From positions 62,001 to 126,000 of the forward strand of contig NZ_JAJNCU010000001.1 in assembly GCF_021026095.1 (NCBI RefSeq): a DNA stretch of 64,000 nt. Direction: 5' to 3'. Numbering within the stretch: the stretch's first letter is position 1; each line of letters starts with the position of its first letter. The stretch is from Salinicoccus halitifaciens. Its GTDB lineage: Bacteria; Bacillota; Bacilli; Staphylococcales; Salinicoccaceae. Of this stretch, positions 50,687 through 61,082 are shown piece after piece. The position numbers were made by a program, and so were the translations under genes. The notes beneath the pieces were generated by a model. That model was not told the origin of the DNA, did not search any database, and was given only the letters and a program-made list of their open reading frames with translations.

Positions 50687-52866
50687 TGGCCAAATTCACC
50701 GAACCGACCGCACAAGACATCAGGGACGAAAAACTTTATTCCAGTATGGGACTGACAGATTCTGAATACGAGAAAGTGAACGGCATCCTCGGCAGGGCGC
50801 CGAACTATACGGAAACCGGCATTTTCGCTGCAATGTGGAGCGAACACTGTTCATATAAACATTCAAAACCATTCCTGAAGCAGTTCCCGACTGAAGGCGA
50901 GAAGGTGCTGATGGGACCCGGCGAAGGTGCCGGCGTCGTCGATATCGGCGATAACCAGGCGGTCGTCTTCAAAGTCGAATCCCACAACCACCCGTCCGCA
51001 GTCGAGCCGTACCACGGTGCAGCGACGGGTGTCGGCGGGATCGTCAGGGACATCGTCTCCATCGGCGCAAGGCCGATCGGGCTGCTCAACTCCCTCCGCT
51101 TCGGCGAGCTGACGAATGCAAACAACCGCAGGCTTCTCGAAGGCGTGAAGGGCGGCATGAGCGATTACGCCAACACGATCGGCATCCCTGCAGTCGGCGG
51201 GGAAGTCGAATTCGACGGCCATTATGACGGCAACCCGCTTGTTAATGCGATGGTCACGGGTCTGATCGACCATGACAAGATCCAGAAGGGCACGGCCAAA
51301 GGCGTCGGCAATAAAGTGATCTACGCAGGGCTCGAAACCGGCCGCGACGGCATACTCGGCGCGTCATTCGCTTCAGAGGAACTGTCGGAGGATGCGGATG
51401 TCGCACCGCCGACCGCACAGGTCGGCCACCCGGAAGTCGGCAAAAACTTAATGGAGGCGACACTTCAGGCAATCGAATTCCCTGAGCTCGTCGGCATACA
51501 GGATATGGGTGCTGCAGGCCTCACTTCCTCAAGCTCCGAAATGGCGGCAAAAGGCAACCACGGCATCACGCTGCACTTGGATCAAGTGCCCGTATCGGAA
51601 GACGGCATCAGCCCTTATGAGATGATGCTTTCGGAAACGCAGGAACGTATGCTGCTCGTCGTGGAGAACGGTTCAGAGGATAAATTCCTCGAGCTGTTCA
51701 AAGAGATGAATCTCGCGACCGCGGTCATCGGTGAAGTGACGGACAACGACAGGCTCCTTCTCTATTTTGAAGATGAACTGTACGCCGACATCCCGGTTCA
51801 GCCGCTGTCGGAAGAAGCACCGGTCTATGTGCTGGAAGGCGAAAAGCCGGAAGAAGACACGCCGCGCGAAGATTACTCCGATGAAGATCTGGATGCGGCA
51901 TTCAAATCATTGATCAGCCATCCGACCATTGCAAATAAAGCCCTTATATACGATGCATTCGACTCGGGTGATGCGGAGACGACGCTCCAGAAATCCGGAT
52001 TCGGCGCAGGCATCGTGAAGATCGAAGGGACGGACAAGGCGGTCTCCATGACACTCGACGGCAAGAGCCGCTACGTCTATGCAGACCCTTACAACGGCGG
52101 CAAGGAAGTCGTCGCACAGGCATACCGCGACATCATCGCAACAGGTGCCGAGCCGCTTGCGATGACGAACTGCCTGAACTACGGCTCACCTGAGAAGCCG
52201 TTGATCTACAACCAGCTCGGCGAGTCGACGAAAGGCATGTCAGAAGCCTGCGAAGCACTCGGCACACCGGTCGTATCGGGCAACGTGAGCCTCTACAATG
52301 AGACGAAGGAAGCAAGCATCCTGCCGACGCCGGTCATCGGCATGGTCGGACTGATCGAGGACATCGGGTTCCTGAAAGAAGACAAAGTCAAGGAAGGCGA
52401 CGCACTGTATCTTGTGGGTGAATTGAAGCCGCAGTTCCAGGGGTCGCAGCTTGAGAAGCTGATCGACGGCGGCATCAGACAGGTCAGCCGTGACATCGAC
52501 CTCGGCCTTGAAGCAGAGCGCGGCGAAATGCTCCGTAAACTGTATGTTGATGGAGACATCCACAGGATCGCACCGCTCGGACGCGGCGGCCTGATTGCTA
52601 AACTCGCACAGCTCGCAGGCTACTACAACACAGGCGTTGAAGTCGACATCGACGTGCGCGGAGATCTTTTATTCTCAGAAAGTGCATCGAACTACCTCGT
52701 TGCAGCACCTTCAGGCATGGACATCGACGGTGCGGTCGAAATCGGGAAGCTTACGGGCCAATCATTCAAAGTGCAGGCACAGAACTTTAATGCAGATTAT
52801 GATATTGAAGAAATCAATGCGACTTTGAAAGGGGCAATACCGGAATGGATGAATTCGACGGACTAA
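50686..52866 (+). CDS. purL: FGAM synthetase, large subunit
   Basis: The 726-residue small-type PurL starts at ATG overlapping the purC stop (TAATG), with GGAGG upstream. [12 protein letters not shown] near residue 45, [22 protein letters not shown] near 93 and [12 protein letters not shown] near 277 are PurL motifs. This type lacks a glutaminase domain and works with PurS and PurQ as a complex; neither gene is in the operon, so they must be elsewhere or replaced. It overlaps purF by 22 nt. Confidence 0.95.
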   Translation: MAKFTEPTAQDIRDEKLYSSMGLTDSEYEKVNGILGRAPNYTETGIFAAMWSEHCSYKHSKPFLKQFPTEGEKVLMGPGEGAGVVDIGDNQAVVFKVESHNHPSAVEPYHGAATGVGGIVRDIVSIGARPIGLLNSLRFGELTNANNRRLLEGVKGGMSDYANTIGIPAVGGEVEFDGHYDGNPLVNAMVTGLIDHDKIQKGTAKGVGNKVIYAGLETGRDGILGASFASEELSEDADVAPPTAQVGHPEVGKNLMEATLQAIEFPELVGIQDMGAAGLTSSSSEMAAKGNHGITLHLDQVPVSEDGISPYEMMLSETQERMLLVVENGSEDKFLELFKEMNLATAVIGEVTDNDRLLLYFEDELYADIPVQPLSEEAPVYVLEGEKPEEDTPREDYSDEDLDAAFKSLISHPTIANKALIYDAFDSGDAETTLQKSGFGAGIVKIEGTDKAVSMTLDGKSRYVYADPYNGGKEVVAQAYRDIIATGAEPLAMTNCLNYGSPEKPLIYNQLGESTKGMSEACEALGTPVVSGNVSLYNETKEASILPTPVIGMVGLIEDIGFLKEDKVKEGDALYLVGELKPQFQGSQLEKLIDGGIRQVSRDIDLGLEAERGEMLRKLYVDGDIHRIAPLGRGGLIAKLAQLAGYYNTGVEVDIDVRGDLLFSESASNYLVAAPSGMDIDGAVEIGKLTGQSFKVQAQNFNADYDIEEINATLKGAIPEWMNSTD

Positions 52867-54284
52867 AAGAAGAATGCGGCCTGTTCGGCATCTGGGGCCA
52901 CCCGGAAGCGAGCGAACTGACGTATATTGCGATGCACAGCCTGCAGCACAGGGGCCAGCAGGGTGCCGGGATCGTCTCCTCGAGCGGGGACTACCTCTTC
53001 GGCGCCCGCGGCATGGGCCTGCTGACGGAGGCACTCTCGAAGGAACAGCTTGATTCACTGAAGCCTTTCCCGCATGCGATCGGGCATACGAGATACGCAT
53101 CGAGCGGCGGCAGCGAGCTGTCCAATGTGCAGCCGTTCCTGTTCAAAAGCCATAAGGGCGACCTCGCGCTTGCACATAACGGGAATCTCGTGAATGCGCT
53201 GAACCTGAGGCGTGCACTCGAAGACGAGGGCGCGATCTTCCAGACGACATCGGATTCCGAGGTGCTCGCACACCTCCTCAGGCGTGAACGGGGCGGCGGG
53301 GAAGAGAGCCTTGAAGGACGTAAGAAAAGAATAAAGAAAGTCTTGAAGCAGGTGAAAGGCGCGTTTGCGTTTATGATCATGCATCAGGACAGCCTGACGG
53401 TTGCACTCGACGACCACGGCGTGAGGCCTTTGATGCTCGGCAGGAAGGACGGTTCATACTGCGTTGCGAGTGAGACGTGTGCGTTCACGGCGATCGGGGC
53501 GGAGTACATCCGCGATATCGAGGCGGGTGAGATGATCACGATCACGGACGAAGGCATCGATTTCGATCATTATACGGATGTGACGAGCCCGCATATGTGC
53601 TCGATGGAGTACATCTACTTTGCGCGTGCGGACTCCGAATTCAGGCGCACCTCGACCTACAGGATACGTAAGGAGCTCGGCCGGGCGCTTGCGGATGAAA
53701 TGCGGCAGGTGGATGCGGACATCGTCATCGGTGTGCCGGATTCATCTCTTGCCGCAGCGCACGGCTTCAGTGAGGCTTCCGGCATCCGGCAGGAGCAGGG
53801 GCTTTTGAAGAACCGCTACGTCGGCCGGACGTTCATCACACCGGGCCAGGAGGCGCGCGAGCGCGCGGTGCGGATGAAGCTTTCGCCGGTGCGCGACATC
53901 GTCGAAGGCAGGCGGGTCATTGTCATCGATGATTCAATCGTGCGCGGGACGACCAGCCGCTTCATCGTGAAGGCACTGAAGAAGGCGGGGGCGAAGGAAG
54001 TCCATATGGGCGTCTCCTCCCCGCCGCTTAAAAACCCGTGTTATTATGGTATTGATGTATCGACGCATGCGGAAATCATCGCAAGCAGGAAGTCGCCGGA
54101 GGAGATCCGTGATGAGATCGGTGCGGATTCACTGACTTACCTCTCCGTCGACAAGATGCACGACGTCTATCATTCATTCGGCTCAAAAGGCCAGTGTGAT
54201 GCATGCTTCACCGGGAATTACCCGATTGATATAGAGGAAGCGATCCTTCCTCAGGAAAAAGATCTAAAACAAAAGGGAGTGTAG
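52845..54284 (+). CDS. purF: Amidophosphoribosyltransferase
   Basis: The 479-residue protein has a 10-residue propeptide before the nucleophile Cys11 (EECGLFGIW), the [11 protein letters not shown] glutaminase region near residue 33, and the PRPP-binding [16 protein letters not shown] (about 360-375). It makes phosphoribosylamine, the first committed purine step. The start lies inside purL after AAAGGGGC. Confidence 0.95.
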   Translation: MDEFDGLKEECGLFGIWGHPEASELTYIAMHSLQHRGQQGAGIVSSSGDYLFGARGMGLLTEALSKEQLDSLKPFPHAIGHTRYASSGGSELSNVQPFLFKSHKGDLALAHNGNLVNALNLRRALEDEGAIFQTTSDSEVLAHLLRRERGGGEESLEGRKKRIKKVLKQVKGAFAFMIMHQDSLTVALDDHGVRPLMLGRKDGSYCVASETCAFTAIGAEYIRDIEAGEMITITDEGIDFDHYTDVTSPHMCSMEYIYFARADSEFRRTSTYRIRKELGRALADEMRQVDADIVIGVPDSSLAAAHGFSEASGIRQEQGLLKNRYVGRTFITPGQEARERAVRMKLSPVRDIVEGRRVIVIDDSIVRGTTSRFIVKALKKAGAKEVHMGVSSPPLKNPCYYGIDVSTHAEIIASRKSPEEIRDEIGADSLTYLSVDKMHDVYHSFGSKGQCDACFTGNYPIDIEEAILPQEKDLKQKGV

Positions 54285-54286
54285 TG

Positions 54287-55306
54287 ATGAGCGAGCAGTA
54301 TAAAAAAGCCGGCGTTGACATTGAAGCGGGCTACGAAGCGGTCGAACAGATGAAATCACACGTGAAGAGGACGAGGCGTCCGGAAGTGCTCGGCGGCCTC
54401 GGCGGCTTCGGTGCGGGGTTCGACCTGTCGCAGCTGAATATGAAACAGCCGGTGCTCGTATCCGGCACGGACGGTGTCGGCACGAAGCTGAAGCTTGCGA
54501 TCGACCATGACCGTCATGATACGATCGGCATCGATGCGGTGGCCATGTGTGTGAACGATATTTTGACGACCGGTGCGGAGCCGCTTTACTTCCTGGATTA
54601 CATAGCGGTGGAAAAAGTGGTGCCGGAGACGGTCGCGGATATCGTGAAGGGCGTCTCCGACGGATGCGTCCAGGCGGGGTGCGCTTTGATCGGCGGCGAG
54701 ACGGCCGAGATGGGCAGCATGTACGGCCCCGGTGAATACGACCTTGCAGGCTTTGCGGTCGGTGCGGTGGAGAAGCCGGATTACATCGACGGCTCAAAAG
54801 TCAAGGCGGGTGATGTCATCATCGGCCTGCCGTCGAGCGGTGTCCATTCGAACGGCTACAGCCTGGTGAGGAAGATCATTGCGGACAACAATATCGACGT
54901 CGAGGCGGACCTCGAAGGCGAAAAGCTGATCGACCGTCTGCTTGAACCGACGCGCATCTACGTGCGCGAGGTAAGGGAGCTGATGGAGAAGGTGGACATC
55001 AAAGCGATGAGCCACATCACCGGCGGCGGCTTCGTCGAAAACCTGCCCCGTGCAGTACCCGAAGGTCTCGGCATCGAGATCTCGACGTCCGGCATCAAAG
55101 TCCCGGCGGTCATCGATTGGCTGATTGAACAGGGCGGCATCAGTATGGATGAAGCGTACAACGTCTTCAACATGGGCATCGGCTTCGTCGTCATCGTCGA
55201 TGCCGCCGACGCCGACACTGCACTCAGCGTCCTGCATGATGCGGGCGAGGCGGCGGTTAAAATCGGTGAGGTCACTGACAAGGCAGGGATCGAGATCCAT
55301 GAGTAA
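54287..55306 (+). CDS. purM: AIR synthetase
   Basis: ATG at 54287 follows AAAGGGAGTGTAGTG; the GTG before it belongs to the purF stop region. The 339-residue protein has [14 protein letters not shown] (about 57-70), [13 protein letters not shown] near 132 and [15 protein letters not shown] near 184. It makes AIR from FGAM and ATP. Overlaps purN by 8 nt. Confidence 0.94.
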   Translation: MSEQYKKAGVDIEAGYEAVEQMKSHVKRTRRPEVLGGLGGFGAGFDLSQLNMKQPVLVSGTDGVGTKLKLAIDHDRHDTIGIDAVAMCVNDILTTGAEPLYFLDYIAVEKVVPETVADIVKGVSDGCVQAGCALIGGETAEMGSMYGPGEYDLAGFAVGAVEKPDYIDGSKVKAGDVIIGLPSSGVHSNGYSLVRKIIADNNIDVEADLEGEKLIDRLLEPTRIYVREVRELMEKVDIKAMSHITGGGFVENLPRAVPEGLGIEISTSGIKVPAVIDWLIEQGGISMDEAYNVFNMGIGFVVIVDAADADTALSVLHDAGEAAVKIGEVTDKAGIEIHE

Positions 55307-55883
55307 ACCCCGCGTTGCCGTCTTCGCCTCCGGCGGCGGCACGAACTTTGAAAACCTTGTGCGGAAGCAGGATGAGATCGGCATCGACATCGTCCTGTTG
55401 ATCTCGGATTACAACGAAGCCTATGCAATCCAGCGTGCGATCAACCATGACGTCGACTACATCGTGGTCGAGCGTGAGAAGTACGGCACGAAAAGTGAGT
55501 TTGAGAGCGACATTTTAAGCGTGATGAAGATGTATGATGTCGAATATATACTGCTCGCCGGATTCATGCGGATATTGTCCGCGGATTTCGTCGACAGGTA
55601 CCCGCGGAAAATCATCAACATCCATCCGTCGCTGCTCCCGGATTTCAAGGGCGCGGACGCGATCGGCGATGCATTCCGCGCCGGCGTGAGTAAAACCGGG
55701 GTCACCGTGCATTTCGTCGACGCCGGCATCGATACGGGTGAGATCATCGCCCAGGTGCCCGTCGATGTGGCGCCGGATGACACGCTCGAGACACTTGAAA
55801 ATAAAATCCACAGCATCGAATACCAGCTCTATCCGCAGGCAGTGCGGATGATTTTGGCAAAACGTCAGGAGGATGAACAATGA
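55299..55883 (+). CDS. purN: Phosphoribosylglycinamide formyltransferase (GAR transformylase)
   Basis: ATG at 55299 starts the 194-residue Pur[15 protein letters not shown] (about 8-21), [16 protein letters not shown] near 107 with the NxH catalytic pair, and [15 protein letters not shown] near 138. It uses N10-formyl-THF made by FolD. Same fold as the two capsule formyltransferases, a useful comparison for their active sites. Confidence 0.95.
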   Translation: MSKPRVAVFASGGGTNFENLVRKQDEIGIDIVLLISDYNEAYAIQRAINHDVDYIVVEREKYGTKSEFESDILSVMKMYDVEYILLAGFMRILSADFVDRYPRKIINIHPSLLPDFKGADAIGDAFRAGVSKTGVTVHFVDAGIDTGEIIAQVPVDVAPDDTLETLENKIHSIEYQLYPQAVRMILAKRQEDEQ

Positions 55884-57355
55884 AAGCATTAATCAGCGTA
55901 TCGAACAAGGCGGGCCTTGAAGATTTCGTAAAGGGGCTCGTTCAGGCAGGCTATGACATTTATTCCACGGGCGGCACTTACGAGAAGATCAAAAGTTTCG
56001 GCGTCGACGTTTCAAGCGTCAGCGACCTCACCCAGTTTGAGGAAATCATGGACGGGCGCGTGAAGACGCTCCATCCGAAGATCCACGGCGGCATCCTTGC
56101 AGACCGCGACAATGCGTCACATGTGGAGGCAATGGAATCAAACGGTATCGAGGCGATCGATCTCGTTGTCGTGAACCTCTATCCGTTCAAGGAGACGGTC
56201 GCAAAAGAGGGCGTCACGGAAGAGGAAGCGGTCGAGAACATCGACATCGGCGGACCGACGATGCTCCGTGCGGCGGCGAAGAATTTCAAGCATGTCACAA
56301 CCGTCGTCAACCCGCAGGATTATGATGAAGTGCTCGAGCATATCGAATCCGGCACGCTCGACCTAGAGTACAGGCGCACATTGAGCATCCGCGCGTTCAG
56401 GCACACGGCCGAGTACGACCGTGCGATCGTCAGCTATTTCACCGACAGCGAACGCACGCTGAGATACGGCGAGAACCCGCATCAGGATGCGAAACTCGTG
56501 CGCACGACGGATGATAAGAACACGATTCTGAATGCGACCGTGCTGCAGGGCAAGCAGCTCAGCTACAACAACCTGCGTGATGCCGACAGTGCATTCGCGC
56601 TCGCCAAAAAGTTCGACCTGCCGGTTGCGGTCGCCGTGAAGCACATGAACCCGTGCGGCGTCGGCACCGGCGAGACGATGGTCGAAGCCTTCAACAATGC
56701 GTTCGAAGCGGATAGCCAGTCGATCTTCGGCGGCATCGTCGCGCTGAACCGCCCGGTGGACCGCGAGGCGGCCGAGGCGATGAGCAAAGTGTTTTTGGAA
56801 GTCGTCATCGCACCATCCTACACGAACGGTGCGCTTGAAGTGTTTGATAATAAAGAAAACCTGAGGCTTCTCACAGTCGATTTCACCGAAGAGGTGGACG
56901 GCGATGAATTCGTCAGCGTGTCCGGCGGATACCTCGTTCAGGACCGCGATACCGGCAGGCTGAATCCGGCCTCGATCGACGTGGTGACGGAAACGTCTCC
57001 GACAGAAAAGCAGATGAAGGCACTCGCCCTTGCATGGGAAGTGTCGAAGCACGTGAAGTCGAATGCGATCGTGCTCGCAAATGACAAGCAGACCGTGGGC
57101 ATCGGTGCCGGTCAGATGAACCGCGTCGGTGCGCTGAAGATCGCAGCCGACCGGGCCATCAGGCTTGACGGTGATGTGGTGCTTGCAAGTGACGGCTTCT
57201 TCCCGATGCCTGACTCCGTCGAGCTCGCACATGAGCACGGCATCAAGGCGATCATCCAGCCGGGTGGCTCGAAGCGTGACCAGGAGTCGATCGATTTCTG
57301 CAACGCACACGGCATTGCCATGGTGTTCACCGGCATGCGCCATTTCAAGCACTGA
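55880..57355 (+). CDS. purH: AICAR transformylase / IMP cyclohydrolase
   Basis: The 491-residue protein overlaps purN by 4 nt and starts after [29 protein letters not shown] opens the cyclohydrolase half; [16 protein letters not shown] is near residue 54; [11 protein letters not shown] near 194 and [11 protein letters not shown] near 252 are in the transformylase half. It performs the last two steps to IMP. Confidence 0.95.
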   Translation: MKALISVSNKAGLEDFVKGLVQAGYDIYSTGGTYEKIKSFGVDVSSVSDLTQFEEIMDGRVKTLHPKIHGGILADRDNASHVEAMESNGIEAIDLVVVNLYPFKETVAKEGVTEEEAVENIDIGGPTMLRAAAKNFKHVTTVVNPQDYDEVLEHIESGTLDLEYRRTLSIRAFRHTAEYDRAIVSYFTDSERTLRYGENPHQDAKLVRTTDDKNTILNATVLQGKQLSYNNLRDADSAFALAKKFDLPVAVAVKHMNPCGVGTGETMVEAFNNAFEADSQSIFGGIVALNRPVDREAAEAMSKVFLEVVIAPSYTNGALEVFDNKENLRLLTVDFTEEVDGDEFVSVSGGYLVQDRDTGRLNPASIDVVTETSPTEKQMKALALAWEVSKHVKSNAIVLANDKQTVGIGAGQMNRVGALKIAADRAIRLDGDVVLASDGFFPMPDSVELAHEHGIKAIIQPGGSKRDQESIDFCNAHGIAMVFTGMRHFKH

Positions 57356-57399
57356 TAAACTGAAACGCGTATTTTATTCTATGATGGAGGCTTTAAAAT

Positions 57400-58653
57400 A
57401 TGAAAGTAGCAGTGATAGGCAGTGGCGGCCGTGAGCATGCGCTCGTCAAAAAATTTCATGAATCACCATCGGTGAGCGGGATCATCGCGATACCCGGCAA
57501 CTATGCGATGGGTGATATGGCAAAGCTTGTGCCGGGTGTCGACCTGGAAGATTTCGGGGAAGTGGGGAAGATCTGCGACCGTGAAGAAGTCGAGTGGGTC
57601 GTGATAGGTCCGGAAGCGCCGTTATCCGGCGGGATGGCGGATTTCCTCGAGCGCCAGCATGATCTGAAAGTGTTCGGTCCGAGGAAACTGGAAGCACAGC
57701 TCGAATCATCCAAGGCTTTCGCAAAGGACCTCATGAAGAAATATGATATCCCGACTGCGGGATACGAAATATTCACAGACCATGACGATGCGCTGGAATA
57801 TATCAATCGTGTGGGTGCTCCGATCGTGGTCAAGAAGGACGGGCTCGCTGCGGGTAAAGGCGTCGTTGTGGCACAGGACATCGAGACCGCCCGAGAGGCA
57901 GTGCATGACATGATGGCGGACTCGGGAGGCCATGTCGTCATCGAGGAGTTCATGGAAGGCGAGGAGTTCAGCCTGATGGTGCTTGTGAACGGGGAGTTCA
58001 TCTATCCGTTCGAAGTGATGGCGCAGGACCATAAACGTGCCTTCGACGGGGACACGGGCCCGAACACCGGCGGCATGGGTGCCTATGCCCCGGTCACGCA
58101 CATTCCGGAGAACCTGCGCACGGAGGCTGTCGATAAGATCGTGAAGCCGATGGCGAAAGCACTGGTTGATGAAGGCCTCAACTACTTCGGTGTGATGTAT
58201 CTCGGTGCCATCGTCACCGAAGACGGCGTGAAAGTCATCGAATTCAATGCAAGATTCGGCGACCCGGAGGCGCAGGTGCTCCTCAGCCTACTGGAAAGCG
58301 ACCTCGGAGAGGTGCTTGAGAATATGTATCATAAAAAGCCGTTCTCACTCGAATGGCGGACCGGATGCGTGGCAGGCGTCATGCTCGCGAGCCAGGGCTA
58401 TCCGGGTGCGTTTGAGAAGGGGAAGTCTGTGAAGATTCCCGAAACACTCATGCCACGCTGCTTTGTCAGCGGACTGGACCGGAACGAAGACGGCGGTGTT
58501 GTCACATCCGGCGGCAGGGTGCTGCTTGTCACCGGCCACGGTTCAACGATCGAGGAAGCGGCCGAGTCCGCCTATGAAGGCGTCGGCCAGATCGAGTACG
58601 GGACAGATGATTTTTTCTACCGGAAGGACATCGGTTACAGGGCGATGAAGTAA
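57400..58653 (+). CDS. purD: Phosphoribosylamine-glycine ligase (GAR synthetase)
   Basis: The 417-residue ATP-grasp enzyme has GSGGREHALVKK (about 7-18), DGLAAGKGVVVA near 148, and FNARFGDPEAQVLL near 282. The ribosome site is TGGAGGCTTTAAAAT. It is 44 nt from purH and ends the operon at a strong terminator. Confidence 0.95.
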   Translation: MKVAVIGSGGREHALVKKFHESPSVSGIIAIPGNYAMGDMAKLVPGVDLEDFGEVGKICDREEVEWVVIGPEAPLSGGMADFLERQHDLKVFGPRKLEAQLESSKAFAKDLMKKYDIPTAGYEIFTDHDDALEYINRVGAPIVVKKDGLAAGKGVVVAQDIETAREAVHDMMADSGGHVVIEEFMEGEEFSLMVLVNGEFIYPFEVMAQDHKRAFDGDTGPNTGGMGAYAPVTHIPENLRTEAVDKIVKPMAKALVDEGLNYFGVMYLGAIVTEDGVKVIEFNARFGDPEAQVLLSLLESDLGEVLENMYHKKPFSLEWRTGCVAGVMLASQGYPGAFEKGKSVKIPETLMPRCFVSGLDRNEDGGVVTSGGRVLLVTGHGSTIEEAAESAYEGVGQIEYGTDDFFYRKDIGYRAMK

Positions 58654-58658
58654 GTTGG

Positions 58659-58690
58659 AACACCCGCTTCGGCGGGTGTTTTTTATTTTT
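58659..58690 (+). terminator. Terminator of the pur operon
   Basis: AACACCCGC, loop TTCG, GCGGGTGTT (58659-58680), followed by TTTTATTTTT. Confidence 0.93.
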
Positions 58691-59042
58691 AGATGTAGAT
58701 TCCGCAACCTCCAGTTGCCTCCCGGGCCAATGTTGCGATTTTGGGTGCCGATTTCGCCACCTCCGGCCGCTTTCCGGGTCAATGTTGCGATTTTGAGTGC
58801 TGATTTCGTAACCTCCGGCCGCCTTCCGGGTCAATGTTGCGATTCCGGGTACTGTTTTCGCAACTTCCGGCCATCTTCCGGGTCAATGTTGCGATTCCGG
58901 GTACTGTTTTCGCAACTTCTGGCCGTCTCTCGGGTCAATGTTGCGATTCCGGGTGCTGTTTTCGCAACTTCCCGCCGTCTCCCGGGTCAACGTTGCGATT
59001 CTGCATGCCGATTTCGCAAGGTCATGCTGCTTTTATGATGGA
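58687..59042. repeat. 52-nt tandem repeat array with GTTGCGA/TCGCAAC hairpins
   Basis: TGTTGCGATT occurs at 58731, 58783, 58835, 58887 and 58939, and as CGTTGCGATT at 58991: exact 52-nt period, with degenerate half units at both ends. Each unit holds GTTGCGA facing TCGCAAC across about 15 nt, then CTTCCGG and TTCCGGGTCAA. The central copies are more alike than the outer ones, as expected from unequal recombination. Confidence 0.9.
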
Positions 59043-59071
59043 GGTTGCGATTGAAGACGGGGCATGAGAAT

Positions 59072-59340
59072 AAAATCCCGATAGCGGCGTCAGCACCGGC
59101 ATCTCCGTCCGGATCCGGGGACAAAATCCCGACAGCGGTGTCACCCCCGGCATCTCCATCCGGATCCGAAGACAGAATCCCGACAGCGGCGTCAGCACCG
59201 GCATCTCCGTCCGGATCCGGGGACAAAATCCTGACAGCGGTCTCACCCCCAACACCTCCATCCGGATCCAGAGACAAAATCGAGACAGCGGCGTCAGCGC
59301 CGGCTCCTCCGTCCGGATCCGAAGACAGAATCCAGCCAGC
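59072..59340. repeat. 51-nt tandem repeat array with alternating unit types
   Basis: Units begin at 59072, 59123, 59174, 59225, 59276 and (partial) 59327. Odd units carry GTCAGCACCGGCATCTCCGT, even units carry GTCACCCCCGGCATCTCCAT or a variant, so the array is built of 102-nt doublets. Each contains TCCGGATCC and GACAGCGG. Since 51 is a multiple of three, frames stay open on both strands (17-residue repeats), but no start context supports translation. Confidence 0.85.
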
Positions 59341-59365
59341 CACCCCAGATCCTCAGACACAAAGA

Positions 59366-59392
59366 AAAGCACCCGTCGCATGCGGGTGCTTT
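59366..59392 (-). terminator. Terminator of the small sigma-B gene
   Basis: AAAGCACCCG and CGGGTGCTTT (10 bp, 7-nt loop). On the minus strand it is followed by TTCTTTG, so it ends the gene at 59457. Confidence 0.8.
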
Positions 59393-59456
59393 CCTCTTGC
59401 ATATTGCATAAAGCCAAATACTATAAGGTGGAACTTAAAGCCCTTGGATTGTGGTG

Positions 59457-59621
59457 CTATTCATAGGCATCCTGGAGATTTTCCTTCGTTTCTTCGTCGC
59501 CTTTTTTCGCGTCATCACTCTCTAGATCTTTTGTATTTTCTTTCGCTTCACGCTCTTCTTCACGAGCCTGTTCGCGTTTTTCTTCTTCAAATACATCTTT
59601 TTTATCCTTGTCCAAAGCCAC
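59457..59621 (-). CDS. Small highly charged stress protein (54 residues)
   Basis: GTG start (59621) after AGGAGAGTGATACAA. The protein is almost entirely charged (VALDKDKKDVFEEEKREQAREEE split by Lys/Glu runs), with no hydrophobic core, so it is probably a disordered or helical stress protein. A sigma-B promoter lies 58 nt upstream on the minus strand. It is too short for common ORF cut-offs. No family is recognised. Confidence 0.72.
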   Translation of the reverse strand: MALDKDKKDVFEEEKREQAREEEREAKENTKDLESDDAKKGDEETKENLQDAYE

Positions 59622-59678
59622 TTGTATCACTCTCCTGGGAGAATATCATTATATTATATTATTATCTGTACTCTGTAT

Positions 59679-59703
59679 ATACCCAGCACTCTCTGCAGTA
59701 AAC
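59679..59703 (-). promoter_or_regulatory. Sigma-B promoter of the 54-residue stress gene
   Basis: On the minus strand GTTTAC (59703-59698), 13 nt, GGGTAT (59684-59679). Confidence 0.7.
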
Positions 59704-59816
59704 ATCGAGATCAAAAAGTTTTTCAAATAAAATCACGGGGCGGGCGCGTGCAGCCGCTTGTATAATGCAATATTCCGGTATTTCTACTATAATGGTGAGG
59801 GACTGAGGTGAACTGG

Positions 59817-61082
59817 ATGTTTAAAAAATTGAGAAGTCAGAGTGAAGTGCATATCAGCCTGCTGCTCGGCTTATTCTTCATAATATTAGGTGTTTTCATT
59901 TTATTTAATACTGAAAGGATACGGGGTGCTGCAGACGGCAGTCCCGTTGATGAATCGGAGATTGATACGATTTGGGATCTGGTCAATGCTTTCTTCCTTG
60001 AAGTGACGAACATGCTGTCGATCCTGATCGGGGATTTCCCGATTATCGCCGGCATACTGCTCATCCTGTTCGGTGTCTTCATGTTCAAGGTCGGCAAGAC
60101 GGTGAGGGATACGACGAAGTATGACGGGATGCTGTCTTTCTTCTTTCTCGGGCTTGCGCTGTTTTTATTCATCATCACGACCATTCTCATGATGCAGGTT
60201 TACGGCTGGTGGGCGATTTTATTCTTCATCGCATTCATGGTCCACCTGCTTTACAACATATACCATGAATATCTGAACCCGAAGCACCGGAAAGAGCATT
60301 ACATGATCATCATGTTCTTCTACGGCGTGGCGTATTTCTTCACACAGAACGCCGTATATTCGAACATCGAGGATGCACTGAGCCCGACGGATGTGCTCAG
60401 CATCAACATGTTCTTCGCGGTCGTGCTGGTGCTTGCACTGATGGCGCTGTGGGTGGGAGTCTTCTTGTCCAAATCCAAAAACCTGCTCAAGAAACCGAAG
60501 ACGAAAAGCGAAGAGGACCTCTCCAGAAGTTCGAAGCGCGGCATCAGCAAACTGAATCCGAACCAGTATCTCGGGTTCTCGGAGAAGATGTACCAGTTCA
60601 GGAACCGCCTGCTCACCCGCACGAAGGACTTCCTTGAAATCGGCATACCGGGATGGCTCAAGGTCAATTATCTAGAGCTCCTGCTCGGCCTGCTCGTGCT
60701 CGTGTTCATCGGGGTGGAGTTCAACAACAGGCAGGGTGTGTTCACGGAAGGCTATTTCAGGCTGTCTCAGATGAGCTACCTCTATGAATGGATCAACCTG
60801 TTCCTGACGCTTGTGCTGGCGCTCCTCTACCTGTACTTCACCGTCATGAACCTGTGGAAGAATATCTACTACAACAGGCAGATGATCGTCATCATCGCAC
60901 TGTGGCTGAAGCTTACGGTGAGCCTGTTCGTCACCGTCTTCCACGATGTGGAGCTCTCACTCTTCATTCTGCCGTTCAACATCGCACTGGTGATACTCAC
61001 GACACCGCTCGTACTATTCAGCATCTTTAAAGAATTCAATGGAGGGACTGCAAATGACGGAAATAAAAAAGCAAAAACTTGA
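59817..61082 (+). CDS. Polytopic membrane protein of unknown function
   Basis: ATG at 59817 is used (GAGGTG 6 nt upstream); GTG at 59808 is almost as good. The 421-residue protein has about ten hydrophobic segments in two halves separated by a basic cytosolic loop (SKSKNLLKKPKTKSEEDLSR, about 219-238). An extracellular acidic loop (about 40-55) follows the first helix. I do not recognise the family. It overlaps hutG by 29 nt, which suggests co-translation rather than shared function. Confidence 0.7.
   Translation: MFKKLRSQSEVHISLLLGLFFIILGVFILFNTERIRGAADGSPVDESEIDTIWDLVNAFFLEVTNMLSILIGDFPIIAGILLILFGVFMFKVGKTVRDTTKYDGMLSFFFLGLALFLFIITTILMMQVYGWWAILFFIAFMVHLLYNIYHEYLNPKHRKEHYMIIMFFYGVAYFFTQNAVYSNIEDALSPTDVLSINMFFAVVLVLALMALWVGVFLSKSKNLLKKPKTKSEEDLSRSSKRGISKLNPNQYLGFSEKMYQFRNRLLTRTKDFLEIGIPGWLKVNYLELLLGLLVLVFIGVEFNNRQGVFTEGYFRLSQMSYLYEWINLFLTLVLALLYLYFTVMNLWKNIYYNRQMIVIIALWLKLTVSLFVTVFHDVELSLFILPFNIALVILTTPLVLFSIFKEFNGGTANDGNKKAKT

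Larger units (their letters stand above)
58654..59456. other. 803-nt region of tandem repeats downstream of the pur operon
   Basis: Apart from the pur terminator (58659) and the minus-strand terminator (59366) it is filled by two tandem arrays (58687-59042 with a 52-nt period, 59072-59340 with a 51-nt period). Frames across them are open but lack ribosome sites. Confidence 0.8.

Noticed and set aside
56363..57352. 329-codon minus-strand frame opposite purH
   Set aside because: Antisense to a certain purH; Cys/His-rich composition typical of reverse frames.
58655..59038. 127-codon frame across the 52-nt repeats
   Set aside because: Starts near the pur terminator, without ribosome site; 52 is not a multiple of three, so the frame changes with each unit.
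58687..59340. CRISPR array
   Set aside because: The whole unit is repeated, there are no unique spacers, and no cas genes are present.
58987..59701. Repeat proteins encoded by the 51-nt array (plus or minus strand)
   Set aside because: Both strands are open because 51 is divisible by three; no start codon with a ribosome site and no signal or known domain. The plus frame also runs antisense through the small sigma-B gene.
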